From: JAITMY01 sp031549685
Lineage (GTDB): Bacteria; Bacteroidota; Bacteroidia; Bacteroidales; UBA932
DNA: 64,000 nt
Assembly: GCA_031549685.1 (NCBI GenBank)
Contig: JAVBPG010000009.1
Span: forward strand, 1-64,000
Direction: 5' to 3'
The position numbers were made by a program, and so were the translations under genes. Under the pieces are notes generated by a model. It had not been told where the DNA came from. It saw only the letters and a list, made by a program, of their open reading frames with translations, and did not search any database. Each line of letters opens with the position of its first letter. Position 1 is the first letter of the stretch. Shown here in pieces: positions 1-7,614 of the stretch.

Positions 1-35
1 GGAAAAAGATAACGCACAACAGGTGGGTTTGCTCT

Positions 36-131
36 ATGGATAAAAGAGTAGAAGATTTTAACGATTGGGTGCGTTATACCCCAAAGGAACAAATCAAAGC
101 GGTTTGTAAAATTATTGAAAATATTTATTAG
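36..131 (+). CDS. Short ORF or C-terminal remnant, unknown function
   Basis: A 31-residue frame beginning MDKRVEDFNDW and ending with TAG at 129-131. The same frame is open to the left edge of the window (from base 3), so it may be the end of a longer gene whose start is not visible. A second frame closes at 43 and overlaps the ATG in a TATGGATAA context, which would also fit a small gene coupled to an upstream one. No domain is recognisable. It lies in the same AT-rich stretch as the AbiH gene that follows. Confidence 0.3.
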   Translation: MDKRVEDFNDWVRYTPKEQIKAVCKIIENIY

Positions 132-203
132 ACTTTATATATTATACGTACAGTTAAGTGTAGTTTAGTGTAATAATAAATAGTTAACTCCTAAAAGTTT
201 TGT

Positions 204-211
204 TATTTTTG
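204..211 (+). promoter_or_regulatory. Candidate -7 box for the AbiH gene
   Basis: TATTTTTG matches the Bacteroidota -7 consensus TAnnTTTG and lies 17 nt before the ATG at 229. No TTG is seen at the expected -33 position. Its place argues against the in-frame TTG at 223 as start codon, because transcription would begin only a few bases before it. Confidence 0.35.
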
Positions 212-228
212 TGTAGAAACTTTTGACT

Positions 229-1545
229 ATGAATAGAATAATTCTTATTGGAAATGGGTTTGACTTGGCTCATAATATGCCAACAAGTTATGTAGAATTC
301 ATAAATGACTACTACAAAAACTTTGCAATTAATGCTGCAAAAACAAGGAATTCATATGCAAATGAAGACCTTTCAGTCAGAATTGAAAATGGAGGTCTTC
401 CATTAAGTGATATTTTTGAGGAAAAAGAGTCAGAAATTTGCTCATTAAGTGCGTTAAAAGAAAGTGTGAGATTATTTAATAAACGTTCCCATCGGTATGT
501 TGACTTTAAGCCAGAAGCAAAGATTGATATTTTCAATTTTTTTCTTGAATTTATTAGCGAGCAGTCCAGACTGAATAAGTGGGTAGATATTGAAGAGGAG
601 TATTACAAACAATTGACAGGGAGACTGCACGACTATAATCGTATAAAATACAAATATCTAGAATTAGATGCTGAAACTATAAATAGCAATCTAACATCAA
701 TAGAAAAATCCCTAGAGGACTATTTGACAACGACAGAAAAAAAGTATCTTCCTTGTTCTGCAAACCCTCAAATTCTAGATAAAATATACTCTAAGTTTAG
801 ATTGAAGGATTTTTCATCTAGGTATAAAAATGCGTACCATGTAGAAGTGAAAAACAGATTAGTGCAACCAACAAACATGGATGAGGAAATCTCGCTATAT
901 GGTAAAGTTTATAAAATTCCCCTTAGCGCAAGTCGAATAGAGAAGTTTAAAGAAAAACACATGTCAACCAATCTAGACGAGAGTATACTGAAAAAGGATA
1001 TTCAAGAAGGGGACATTCCAGATTTCTACTTAGTCCCAAACAACATTTTATTTCTAACGTTCAACTATACTCATGCAGAGGTGCCATATGCCATTGAATC
1101 TCCTATTGTGAGTACGATTCATATACATGGCGAAATAAACACCCCTGGCAACCCCATGATCTTTGGCTATGGAGATGAACTTGGAAGTGAGTATCACCAG
1201 TTAGAGAATTTGAAAGATGATGAGGTTCTCAAAAATATGAAATCGGTTCGCTACTTGGAGACTGACAACTACAAGAGACTTTTAGATTTCATAGAATCAG
1301 AGCCGTATCAAATATTTATCATGGGCCACTCCTGTGGAACTTCCGATAGAACATTACTCAATACTTTGTTTGAGCATAAGCACTGTGCTTCTATCAAACC
1401 ATTTTTCCACCAGATGAGCGAGAAAGAGGATAACTACAGCAATATTGTTCGTGGTATATCTCGCAACTTTAAAGATAAACCCTCTATGAGAGATAAAGTG
1501 GTAAATAGGACATTTTGTGAGCCTTTAGTTGCTATTAAAAATTAG
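229..1545 (+). CDS. AbiH family abortive-infection protein
   Basis: A 438-residue protein of the AbiH family (bacteriophage abortive infection, PF14253-like). The N-terminus NRIILIGNGFDLAHNMPTSY is the family hallmark. Further family-like blocks are the NILFLTFNYTHA stretch, IHIHGEI and, near the C-terminus, FIMGHSCGTSDRTLL. Family members protect the host population by aborting phage growth; the mechanism is not established for this type. The ATG at 229 is preferred over an in-frame TTG at 223 because of the -7 box position. The gene is markedly AT-rich compared with the ribosomal operon downstream, which suggests acquisition by transfer. It has no partner gene visible on either side, so it probably acts as a single-gene defence. 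Confidence 0.85.
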   Translation: MNRIILIGNGFDLAHNMPTSYVEFINDYYKNFAINAAKTRNSYANEDLSVRIENGGLPLSDIFEEKESEICSLSALKESVRLFNKRSHRYVDFKPEAKIDIFNFFLEFISEQSRLNKWVDIEEEYYKQLTGRLHDYNRIKYKYLELDAETINSNLTSIEKSLEDYLTTTEKKYLPCSANPQILDKIYSKFRLKDFSSRYKNAYHVEVKNRLVQPTNMDEEISLYGKVYKIPLSASRIEKFKEKHMSTNLDESILKKDIQEGDIPDFYLVPNNILFLTFNYTHAEVPYAIESPIVSTIHIHGEINTPGNPMIFGYGDELGSEYHQLENLKDDEVLKNMKSVRYLETDNYKRLLDFIESEPYQIFIMGHSCGTSDRTLLNTLFEHKHCASIKPFFHQMSEKEDNYSNIVRGISRNFKDKPSMRDKVVNRTFCEPLVAIKN

Positions 1546-1702
1546 TGTTATAAAAATTAATAGTTTGCTTTTTCTAAAGAATTATTATATTATAATAGGG
1601 GTTCATAGGGGCAGGTGGAATGATTCTGTAAACGCTACTATCTTTTTAAAATCCTCAATAAACTCGTTCGATAATCTGATACTTTGTTCTACTACTTAAA
1701 AT

Positions 1703-1742
1703 GCAAAAGGCGGATATCATTTTCTTGACATCCGCTTTTTGC
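1703..1742 (-). terminator. Intrinsic terminator of the thioredoxin-ferredoxin-MarR operon
   Basis: Thirteen-base arms GCAAAAGGCGGAT and ATCCGCTTTTTGC pair with one G-U, around a 14-nt loop. The hairpin sits 17 bp beyond the stop codon of the MarR gene, and A/T runs within the arms could serve both directions. Confidence 0.7.
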
Positions 1743-1758
1743 TTTGCTTGCGCCGCGG

Positions 1759-2115
1759 CTACAGCATCTTTTTTAGCGCTCCTACCAGCTTCAGCATTTC
1801 GTCCGAGCAGCGCTGCATGGCGCTTAGCTGCTTGCCTCCGCTCGCGCTGAGCTGAAAATACATTTGTCGCTTGTCTTCTTTTCCGAGCGAGCGTTTTATC
1901 CAACCCTTTTTTTCAACAGAGGCAATTACTTTTGACGCGTTGGAGTGGCTTAATCCGAGCATTTCGGCCATTTGCCCGGAGGTGTACGAGCCGCCCTGCG
2001 ATAGCGAGCAAAGCAGCATGCCCTCGTTGAGGCACACTCCATGCTGCTCCTGAAGTTGTCTTTCAAATTCGGCAACTGCTCGATATACGTCGCGTATTTT
2101 GCACAGCGGCTTCAT
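1759..2115 (-). CDS. MarR-type winged-helix transcriptional regulator
   Basis: A 118-residue protein with the MarR winged-helix layout: helices around LNEGMLLCSLSQ, the recognition region MAEMLGLSHSNASKVIASVE, then the wing KRSLGKEDKRQMYFQLS. MarR proteins are dimers that usually repress their own operon and respond to small molecules or oxidation. It is the third gene after a thioredoxin and a ferredoxin, with only 6 bp to the ferredoxin, so it is probably co-transcribed and autoregulatory. The inverted repeats at 2835-2867 in front of the first gene are a natural operator candidate. Cys5 and Cys33 could make it redox-sensitive, but that is speculation. Confidence 0.85.
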   Translation of the reverse strand: MKPLCKIRDVYRAVAEFERQLQEQHGVCLNEGMLLCSLSQGGSYTSGQMAEMLGLSHSNASKVIASVEKKGWIKRSLGKEDKRQMYFQLSASGGKQLSAMQRCSDEMLKLVGALKKML

Positions 2116-2121
2116 ACTCTT

Positions 2122-2304
2122 TTACTCTTTATGTACGGCTTGCATTCCGCAGTATTCAACACAGGCTTCGCACTCAATGCACTTATCCGCATCAATTTTT
2201 GGCAGTCCGTAGCCCTCCTGCATGATGGCCTCTACCGGACAAATGCTCAGCATGGGGCACCTGTGGTTTTGCGGGCAGCGATTTTTGTCAATGCTCAATG
2301 CCAT
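2122..2304 (-). CDS. Small ferredoxin with two cysteine clusters (4Fe-4S)
   Basis: A 60-residue protein with two cysteine clusters: CPQNHRCPMLSICP near the N-terminus and CIECEACVEYCG near the C-terminus. The second is a classical CxxCxxCxxxC 4Fe-4S motif. The first has wider spacing, as in divergent 4Fe-4S or regulatory ferredoxins. It is cytoplasmic and lies 6 bp from the thioredoxin upstream and 6 bp from the MarR gene downstream, so the three genes form one operon. A role as electron carrier for the adjacent thioredoxin or for an oxidative-stress reductase is inferred from the neighbours only. Confidence 0.8.
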   Translation of the reverse strand: MALSIDKNRCPQNHRCPMLSICPVEAIMQEGYGLPKIDADKCIECEACVEYCGMQAVHKE

Positions 2305-2310
2305 GCCGTG

Positions 2311-2790
2311 CTACTTTTTAAGTAAAACGCTATCGATAGCCTCCTTGAATGCCGACTTGGGCATGGCGCCCTGCGCCAGCTGGGGCTTGCCGTTCATGGG
2401 GATGAACAGGAGCGTGGGAATGGAGCGGATGCCAAACGCGGCGGCCAGCTCCTGCTCCTTTTCGGTATCTACCTTGTAAATGTAGATTTGTCCGGCGTAC
2501 TCGGTGGCCAGCTCCTCCAGTATGGGGGCTATCATTTTGCAGGGGCCGCACCACGAGGCGTAAAAGTCAATAATGGCGGGCTTATCGCCGAGGTACTTCC
2601 ACGCCTCGGGGTTGTTTTCGTAGTCTACCACTTTGGTCAAAAAATCGGCTTTGGTCAGGTGAATTGTTGACATCTTGTTGTTCTCCTTTTGTTCTGTTTT
2701 TGATGTTTGATGGCTGCGCCGGCTGCCGCTGCCGCAGGCTGTAGCCACTACAGCCGCCAGCGCCATGGTAAGTAGTAATCCTTTTTTCAT
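2311..2790 (-). CDS. Thioredoxin with N-terminal lipoprotein signal
   Basis: A 159-residue protein with a complete thioredoxin fold of about 110 residues. The active site is FYASWCGPCKMIAP, and the cis-proline segment is IRSIPTLLFIPMNG. In front is a typical lipoprotein signal, MKKGLLLTMALAAVVATACG, with cysteine 19 as the lipidation site, then a charged linker. This places the protein in the periplasm, anchored in a membrane. An internal ATG at the start of the fold (MSTIHLTKADF, residue 40) could instead give a cytoplasmic form. First gene of the thioredoxin-ferredoxin-MarR operon. Confidence 0.88.
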   Translation of the reverse strand: MKKGLLLTMALAAVVATACGSGSRRSHQTSKTEQKENNKMSTIHLTKADFLTKVVDYENNPEAWKYLGDKPAIIDFYASWCGPCKMIAPILEELATEYAGQIYIYKVDTEKEQELAAAFGIRSIPTLLFIPMNGKPQLAQGAMPKSAFKEAIDSVLLKK

Positions 2791-2821
2791 GTGATGAACC
2801 GGTAGGTTTTGATTTCGCCTG

Positions 2822-2867
2822 CAAAGTTACAACTATTTTCCATCGGAAAATAATATCAATGGAAAAT
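2822..2867 (-). promoter_or_regulatory. Promoter and palindromic operator candidate of the thioredoxin operon
   Basis: On the minus strand TAACTTTG (2829-2822) is a Bacteroidota -7 box. Directly upstream are overlapping inverted repeats: ATTTTCC-ATC-GGAAAAT at 2835-2851, and an outer pair ATTTTCCAT (2835-2843) with ATGGAAAAT (2859-2867). The palindromes cover the space where the -33 contact would lie, as expected for a repressor operator. The MarR protein encoded in the same operon is the likely binder. Confidence 0.55.
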
Positions 2868-2885
2868 AAATGTTAAAAGTAAAAA

Positions 2886-2914
2886 AACCGGCTGCTAAAA
2901 TTTAGCAGCCGGTT
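2886..2914 (-). terminator. Intrinsic terminator of the rubrerythrin gene
   Basis: A perfect 14-bp inverted repeat (AACCGGCTGCTAAA and its complement) with a one-base loop, followed on the minus strand by a run of T. It is about 50 bp past the rubrerythrin stop codon and upstream of the thioredoxin promoter, so it separates the two units. Confidence 0.85.
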
Positions 2915-2961
2915 TCTCTCAAACAATTATTAATTGTTCATTCTTCATTCTTAATTGTGCT

Positions 2962-3534
2962 TTACCAGTTCTTCGCCTGCACCTCAAAGTAGGCTTGAGG
3001 GTGCTTGCAGGCGGGGCAGTTCTGCGGGGCGGTGGCGCCTTCGTGCACGTAGCCGCAGTTGCGGCACTTCCAGAATACCTTGCCGTCCTTTTTAAACACC
3101 TCGTGCCCCTCAATGTTCGACAGCAGCTTGCGGTAGCGGGCCTCATGCTCCATTTCCACCTTGGCAACCATTTTAAACGATACGGCCACATCCTTAAAGC
3201 CCTCCTCCTCGGCAATCTTGGCAAAATCCTGGTACAGGATATCCCACTCCTCGTGCTCGCCGTCGGCGGCGGCCAGCAGGTTCTCGGCCGTGGTGCCGAT
3301 GATGCCGGCGGGGTACATGGCGGTAATTTCTACGGGGCCGCCCTCGAGGTACTTGAAAAACACCTTGGCGTGCTCCTCTTCGTTGGCGGCGGTTTCCTCA
3401 AAGATGGCGGCAATTTGCTCATAACCCTCCTTCTTGGCCACCTTGGCAAAGTAGGTGTAGCGCATGCGCGCCTGCGATTCGCCTGCGAAAGCCTTCAGCA
3501 GGTTTTGTTCGGTCTTTGTTCCTTTAATACTCAT
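2962..3534 (-). CDS. rbr: Rubrerythrin
   Basis: A 190-residue rubrerythrin. The N-terminal ferritin-like four-helix domain carries the di-iron ligands in ANEEEHAK and EMEHEARY with AFAGESQARMRY. The C-terminal rubredoxin domain holds two CxxC pairs, WKCRNCGYVHEG and CPACKHPQAY. It reduces hydrogen peroxide in the cytoplasm of anaerobes using electrons from rubredoxin or NAD(P)H systems. The ATG at 3534 (MSIKGTKTEQ) is chosen over one 14 codons upstream because the promoter at 3574-3602 would start transcription inside the longer form. Single-gene unit with its own promoter and terminator. Confidence 0.95.
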   Translation of the reverse strand: MSIKGTKTEQNLLKAFAGESQARMRYTYFAKVAKKEGYEQIAAIFEETAANEEEHAKVFFKYLEGGPVEITAMYPAGIIGTTAENLLAAADGEHEEWDILYQDFAKIAEEEGFKDVAVSFKMVAKVEMEHEARYRKLLSNIEGHEVFKKDGKVFWKCRNCGYVHEGATAPQNCPACKHPQAYFEVQAKNW

Positions 3535-3573
3535 AGCGTTTGATTTTAATTGATTGGTCAAATTACATGAATG

Positions 3574-3602
3574 CAAACTTAGGTAGAATTAAAGTGAAAC
3601 AA
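3574..3602 (-). promoter_or_regulatory. Promoter of the rubrerythrin gene
   Basis: Read on the minus strand: TTG (3602-3600), an 18-nt spacer, then TAAGTTTG (3581-3574). Both elements and the spacing match the Bacteroidota sigma-ABfr consensus. The expected transcription start is near 3567, about 33 nt before the ATG at 3534. Confidence 0.75.
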
Positions 3603-3832
3603 CGCCAAAGAAAGTGGATGTAGGTTAAAGTTTCCACCCTTGGCAGCGGTCGGCTGTTCGGCAGCGTCGGCTTTGCTTGGGCGGAGGCAAGCTCCTCCTT
3701 TTTGTTAAAAATCTTTAGGCCAACTTCCGGCGCCAGGGGCGGGAATGTTTCGCTTGTTGATAAGTTAGCTTTATTTAGCTTGGGCTTTTCCCTTTTGGGG
3801 AGAAAAAATAGAGCTAAAAAGCACGATAGCTC

Positions 3833-3861
3833 TTGTGGTTTCAAAAAAATAGCTACCTTTG
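3833..3861 (+). promoter_or_regulatory. Main promoter of the ribosomal protein operon
   Basis: TTG at 3833-3835, an 18-nt spacer, then TACCTTTG at 3854-3861: a full match to the Bacteroidota -33/-7 consensus. It gives a leader of about 115 nt before rpsL. The stretch 3603-3832 between the rbr and rpsL promoters holds no convincing gene. Confidence 0.8.
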
Positions 3862-3867
3862 CAGCCC

Positions 3868-3982
3868 TGATTTTGTCAAATGTTCATAACTTTTTGAACG
3901 GGGAGAGCAAAAAAGGGGCAATCTCACAAATCGCAATCAGTTAAAATTTAAATAGTTAAACGTAAAACGTTTTAGGTAAGCA
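3868..3982 (+). other. 5' leader of the rpsL operon
   Basis: Untranslated leader between the predicted start site and rpsL. It contains GTTCATAACTTTTTGAAC, able to form a small stem, and AAACGTAAAACGTTT just before the gene. Leaders of this operon are sites of r-protein feedback in other bacteria, but no specific r-protein binding site can be recognised here. Confidence 0.35.
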
Positions 3983-4384
3983 ATGCCAACAATTCAGCAG
4001 TTAGTTAGAAAAGGAAGGACCGAGCTGGTGCAAAAGAGTAAATCGCCCGCTCTGAACTCTTGCCCGCAGCGCCGTGGCGTGTGCGTGCGCGTGTACACCA
4101 CCACCCCCAAGAAGCCCAACTCGGCTATGCGTAAGGTAGCCCGTGTGCGCCTTACCAATACTAAGGAGGTGAACGCCTACATCCCGGGCGAAGGACACAA
4201 CCTGCAGGAGCACTCTATTGTGCTGGTGCGCGGCGGTCGTGTAAAGGATCTTCCCGGCGTGCGCTACCACCTGGTGCGCGGCTCGCTCGATGCCTCCGGC
4301 GTTGATGGCCGCCGTCAAAGCCGCTCGCGCTACGGCGCCAAGCGTCCCAAGGCAGGTGCAGCAGCTCCGGCTAAGAAGAAGTAG
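3983..4384 (+). CDS. rpsL: 30S ribosomal protein S12
   Basis: A 133-residue S12, the decoding-centre protein of the small subunit. The conserved loops TTTPKKPNSAMRK and RVKDLPGVRYH are intact, with lysines at the positions whose change gives streptomycin resistance, so the allele looks sensitive. It ends in a short basic tail, AAAPAKKK. First gene of the merged str-S10-spc-alpha operon. The 124-bp spacer to rpsG contains an interspersed repeat. Confidence 0.98.
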   Translation: MPTIQQLVRKGRTELVQKSKSPALNSCPQRRGVCVRVYTTTPKKPNSAMRKVARVRLTNTKEVNAYIPGEGHNLQEHSIVLVRGGRVKDLPGVRYHLVRGSLDASGVDGRRQSRSRYGAKRPKAGAAAPAKKK

Positions 4385-4418
4385 GCAGTAAGCAGTTTGC
4401 AGTAAGCAATCCGAGGCG

Positions 4419-4452
4419 CGTCATTGCGAGGAGGAACGACGAAGCAATCTCA
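4419..4452 (+). repeat. 34-nt interspersed repeat, copy 1 (TCATTGCGAGGAGG... family)
   Basis: Begins CGTCATTGCGAGGAGGAACG and ends GAAGCAATCTCA. The same 34 nt occur, inverted and without mismatch, at 50292-50325, and 30 nt of it at 63282-63311. It lies in the rpsL-rpsG spacer, inside an essential operon. It is preceded by a second repetitive string, GCAGTAAGCAGTTTGCAGTA. Confidence 0.8.
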
Positions 4453-4508
4453 TGCCAAAAGCAAGACATTTTTCACCAAACCATTATTTATAAAATCTCT
4501 CAAAGTAA

Positions 4509-4985
4509 ATGAGAAAAGCAAAGCCCAAAAAACGAATTCTACTTCCCGATCCTAAGTTCGGCGATGTGTTGGTAACACGTTTCGTAAACGACCTTATGGT
4601 GGACGGTAAGAAGAGTATTGCCTACGGCATTTTTTACAATGCACTGGATATTGTAGGCGAGAAGATGAAAGACGCTGACAAGGCCCCGCTTGACATCTGG
4701 AAAAAAGCGTTGGAAAACATTACCCCTTCGGTGGAGGTAAAGAGCCGCCGTATCGGTGGTGCCAACTTTCAGGTGCCTACCGAAGTTCGTCCCGAGCGTA
4801 AAGTCGCCATCTGCGTAAAGAACATGATTAAGTATGCTCGCTCACGCAACGGCAAATCAATGGCCGAAAAATTGTCGGGCGAGATTATGGCCGCCTACAA
4901 CGAAGAAGGCGGCGCGTTCAAGCGCAAGGAGGACATGCACAAGATGGCCGAGGCCAACCGTGCATTTGCCCACTACAAGGTTTAA
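4509..4985 (+). CDS. rpsG: 30S ribosomal protein S7
   Basis: A 158-residue S7, which nucleates assembly of the 30S head by binding the 3' domain of 16S rRNA. The segment RRIGGANFQVPTEVRPERK and the C-terminal helix ending AFAHYKV are typical. Normal bacterial length. It is followed after 33 bp by fusA, the conserved str order. Confidence 0.98.
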   Translation: MRKAKPKKRILLPDPKFGDVLVTRFVNDLMVDGKKSIAYGIFYNALDIVGEKMKDADKAPLDIWKKALENITPSVEVKSRRIGGANFQVPTEVRPERKVAICVKNMIKYARSRNGKSMAEKLSGEIMAAYNEEGGAFKRKEDMHKMAEANRAFAHYKV

Positions 4986-5018
4986 CACAATAGCAAAAAG
5001 ACACGAGAATAAAAGACG

Positions 5019-7145
5019 ATGGCAAGAGACTTAGCATATACGCGCAATATCGGCATCATGGCGCACATCGATGCCGGTAAAACCACCACGAGTGAGCGCA
5101 TTCTTTTTTATACCGGCAAAACACACAAAATTGGTGAAGTGCACGAAGGCGGCGCTACCATGGACTGGATGGTGCAGGAGCAGGAGCGTGGTATTACCAT
5201 TACCTCGGCCGCTACCACCACTTTTTGGAACTACGGCGGACAAACCTACCACATCAACCTTATTGATACCCCGGGACACGTTGACTTTACCGTAGAGGTG
5301 GAGCGCTCGCTCCGCGTGCTCGACGGTACGGTGGCTACGTTCTGCGCCGTGGGTGGCGTGGAGCCGCAATCGGAAACCGTATGGCGCCAGAGCGAAAAGT
5401 ACCACGTACCGAAGATTGCCTACATCAACAAGATGGACCGCACGGGTGCCGACTTCTTCAACGTTATTAAGGAAATCAAGGAAAAGCTGGGAGCGAACCC
5501 TGTTCCCGTGGTTCTTCCTATAGGCGCCGAGGATAAGTTCATTGGCTTGGTTGACCTCATTGCCAACAAGGCCATGATTTACGATTCAAACAGCAAGGAA
5601 CTTGTAAACTATACTCTCGAAGAAGTTCCCGCCAACATGGCCGCCGAGGTGGCTGAGTGGCGCGGAAAGTTGATTGAATCCATCGCTGAGTACAACGACG
5701 AGCTGCTCGAAAAGTTCTTCGACAACCCCGATTCAATTACCGAGCAGGAAATTATTGACACCATCCGCAAGGCCACCATCGGCATGAGCATTGTGCCGGT
5801 AATGTGCGGCGCCTCATTTAAGAACAAGGGTGTTCAATACCTTTTGAACTCAGTGGTACGCTTTCTTCCCAGCCCGCTCGATAAGGGCGCTGTGGTGGGT
5901 ACCGACCCCAACGACCCCGAAAAGAGCATTGAGCGCAAGTCGGCTGTTACCGAGCCCTTCTGCGGCTTGGCGTTTAAGATTGCTACCGACCCCTTCGTTG
6001 GTCGCCTGGCTTTCGTTCGCGCCTACTCAGGTCGCCTGGATGCAGGTTCGTACGTGTACAACCCCCGTTCGGATAAAAAGGAGCGCATTTCACGCTTGTA
6101 CCAAATGCACTCCAATAAGCAAAACCCCATCGAATTTTTGGAAGCCGGCGATATCGGCGCTTGCGTAGGTTTTAAGGACCTTCGCACTGGCGATACCGTT
6201 TGCGACGAAAAACACCCCATTGTACTTGAGTCTATGACCTTCCCCGATCCCGTTATCGGCTTGGCTGTAGAACCCAAAACACAAAAGGACTTGGATAAGT
6301 TGGGCATGGCGCTCGGTAAGTTGGCTGAGGAAGACCCCACGTTTACCGTGAAGTCTGACGAGGAAACCGGCCAAACCATCATCAGCGGCATGGGTGAGCT
6401 TCACCTCGAAATTATTGTTGACCGCCTGAAGCGTGAGTTTGGCGTTGAAATCAGCCAAGGCGCTCCCCAGGTTAACTACAAGGAAGCTATCCGCGGCAGC
6501 GTTGAGCACCGCGAGGTATTCAAGAAGCAAACCGGTGGTCGCGGTAAGTTCGCCGACATCATCGTTGAAATCGGCCCCGCCGATGAGAACGTGGTTGGCC
6601 TCCAGTTTGTCGATGTGGTAAAGGGCGGTAACATTCCCCGCGAATTTATCCCCGCCATCGAAAAAGGATTTAAGTCGGCCATGAGCAACGGCGTGCTGGC
6701 AGGGTACGAAATTCCCGCCATGAAGGTAACCGTTAAGGACGGCTCGTTCCACCCCGTTGACTCCGATGCGCTGTCGTTCGAAATTTGCGCACGCGCCGCT
6801 TTCCGTCACGCTTGCCCCAAGGCAAATCCCGTTATCATGGAGCCCATCATGTCGCTGGAGGTGGTTACCCCCGAGGACTACATGGGTGACATTATCGGTG
6901 ACTTGAACAAGCGCCGCGGACAAATCCAGAACATGGACTCGAAGGGCAACGCCCGCGTAATTAAGGCCAGCGTTCCGCTTTCGGAGCAGTTTGGCTACGT
7001 TACCGTGCTGCGTACGCTCAGCTCGGGCCGCGCAACCTCCACCATGGAGTTCGACCACTACGCCGAAGTTCCCGCCAGCCTGGCCAAGGAGATTATCGAA
7101 AAGGCAGCCGGCAAGAAGAGGGGCGACAAGGATTTGGATGAGTAA
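5019..7145 (+). CDS. fusA: Elongation factor G
   Basis: A 708-residue EF-G, the GTPase that drives tRNA-mRNA translocation. GTP-binding motifs are visible near the N-terminus: AHIDAGKTTTSERILFYTG (G1), the RGITI switch, DTPGHVDF (G3) and NKMDRTG (G4). Domains II to V follow at normal length. Its place between rpsG and rpsJ identifies it as the housekeeping copy rather than a FusA2 paralogue. Domain IV contains the translocation loop region TGGRGKFADI. It ends in a lysine-rich KKRGDKDLDE. Confidence 0.97.
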   Translation: MARDLAYTRNIGIMAHIDAGKTTTSERILFYTGKTHKIGEVHEGGATMDWMVQEQERGITITSAATTTFWNYGGQTYHINLIDTPGHVDFTVEVERSLRVLDGTVATFCAVGGVEPQSETVWRQSEKYHVPKIAYINKMDRTGADFFNVIKEIKEKLGANPVPVVLPIGAEDKFIGLVDLIANKAMIYDSNSKELVNYTLEEVPANMAAEVAEWRGKLIESIAEYNDELLEKFFDNPDSITEQEIIDTIRKATIGMSIVPVMCGASFKNKGVQYLLNSVVRFLPSPLDKGAVVGTDPNDPEKSIERKSAVTEPFCGLAFKIATDPFVGRLAFVRAYSGRLDAGSYVYNPRSDKKERISRLYQMHSNKQNPIEFLEAGDIGACVGFKDLRTGDTVCDEKHPIVLESMTFPDPVIGLAVEPKTQKDLDKLGMALGKLAEEDPTFTVKSDEETGQTIISGMGELHLEIIVDRLKREFGVEISQGAPQVNYKEAIRGSVEHREVFKKQTGGRGKFADIIVEIGPADENVVGLQFVDVVKGGNIPREFIPAIEKGFKSAMSNGVLAGYEIPAMKVTVKDGSFHPVDSDALSFEICARAAFRHACPKANPVIMEPIMSLEVVTPEDYMGDIIGDLNKRRGQIQNMDSKGNARVIKASVPLSEQFGYVTVLRTLSSGRATSTMEFDHYAEVPASLAKEIIEKAAGKKRGDKDLDE

Positions 7146-7186
7146 TCTTTTTACGGAAGAAATAAAAAACGATTCATAAACACAAT

Positions 7187-7492
7187 ATGAGCCAAAAAAT
7201 CAGAATCAAGTTGAAATCGTACGACCACTCCCTGGTGGACAAGTCGTCGGAGAAAATCGTGAAAACGGTAAAGGCTACAGGTGCCGTAGTAAGCGGTCCT
7301 ATACCCTTGCCCACACAAAAGAAAATTTTCACGGTTAACCGTGCAACTTTCGTAAACAAAAAATCGCGCGAGCAATTCCAACTCAGCACCTACAAGCGCC
7401 TGTTGGACATCTACAGCTCAACGCCCAAAACCGTTGACGCTTTGATGAAGCTCGAATTGCCCAGCGGCGTTGAGGTAGAAATCAAGGTGTAA
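7187..7492 (+). CDS. rpsJ: 30S ribosomal protein S10
   Basis: A 101-residue S10, a head protein of the 30S subunit that also binds NusB in antitermination. The sequence KIRIKLKSYDHSLVDKSSEK and the loop PIPLPTQKKIFTV are diagnostic. First gene of the S10 part of the operon, 41 bp after fusA. Confidence 0.98.
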   Translation: MSQKIRIKLKSYDHSLVDKSSEKIVKTVKATGAVVSGPIPLPTQKKIFTVNRATFVNKKSREQFQLSTYKRLLDIYSSTPKTVDALMKLELPSGVEVEIKV

Positions 7493-7614
7493 AACCGGAT
7501 AAAAGAAAAAAGGAAAAAAGACAGAAAGATGAAAAGACAAAGGACAAGTCCTTGTTCTTGTAGTCCTTGCTCTTTTTGTCAGTAGTCTTCGTTGAATAAA
7601 TTTTAATTACAAAC
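7493..7614 (+). repeat. GGACAAGTCCTTG-type hairpin repeat in the rpsJ-rplC spacer
   Basis: A purine-rich stretch (AAAAGACAAAGGACAAG) is followed by its approximate complement (CTTGTTCTTG... CTCTTTTTGTC), so the transcript could fold into a long imperfect stem. A related sequence fills the secY-map spacer (18409-18490), and similar strings occur at 32016-32064 and 51491-51575. Confidence 0.55.

Noticed and set aside
3563..3844. 93-codon ORF on the minus strand upstream of rbr
   Set aside because: It overlaps the rbr promoter and the region before the ribosomal promoter, has no family-like motif, and its reading continues into control sequences.
6090..7058. 322-codon ORF antisense to fusA
   Set aside because: EF-G on the plus strand is certain; the antisense frame is open because of codon bias only.
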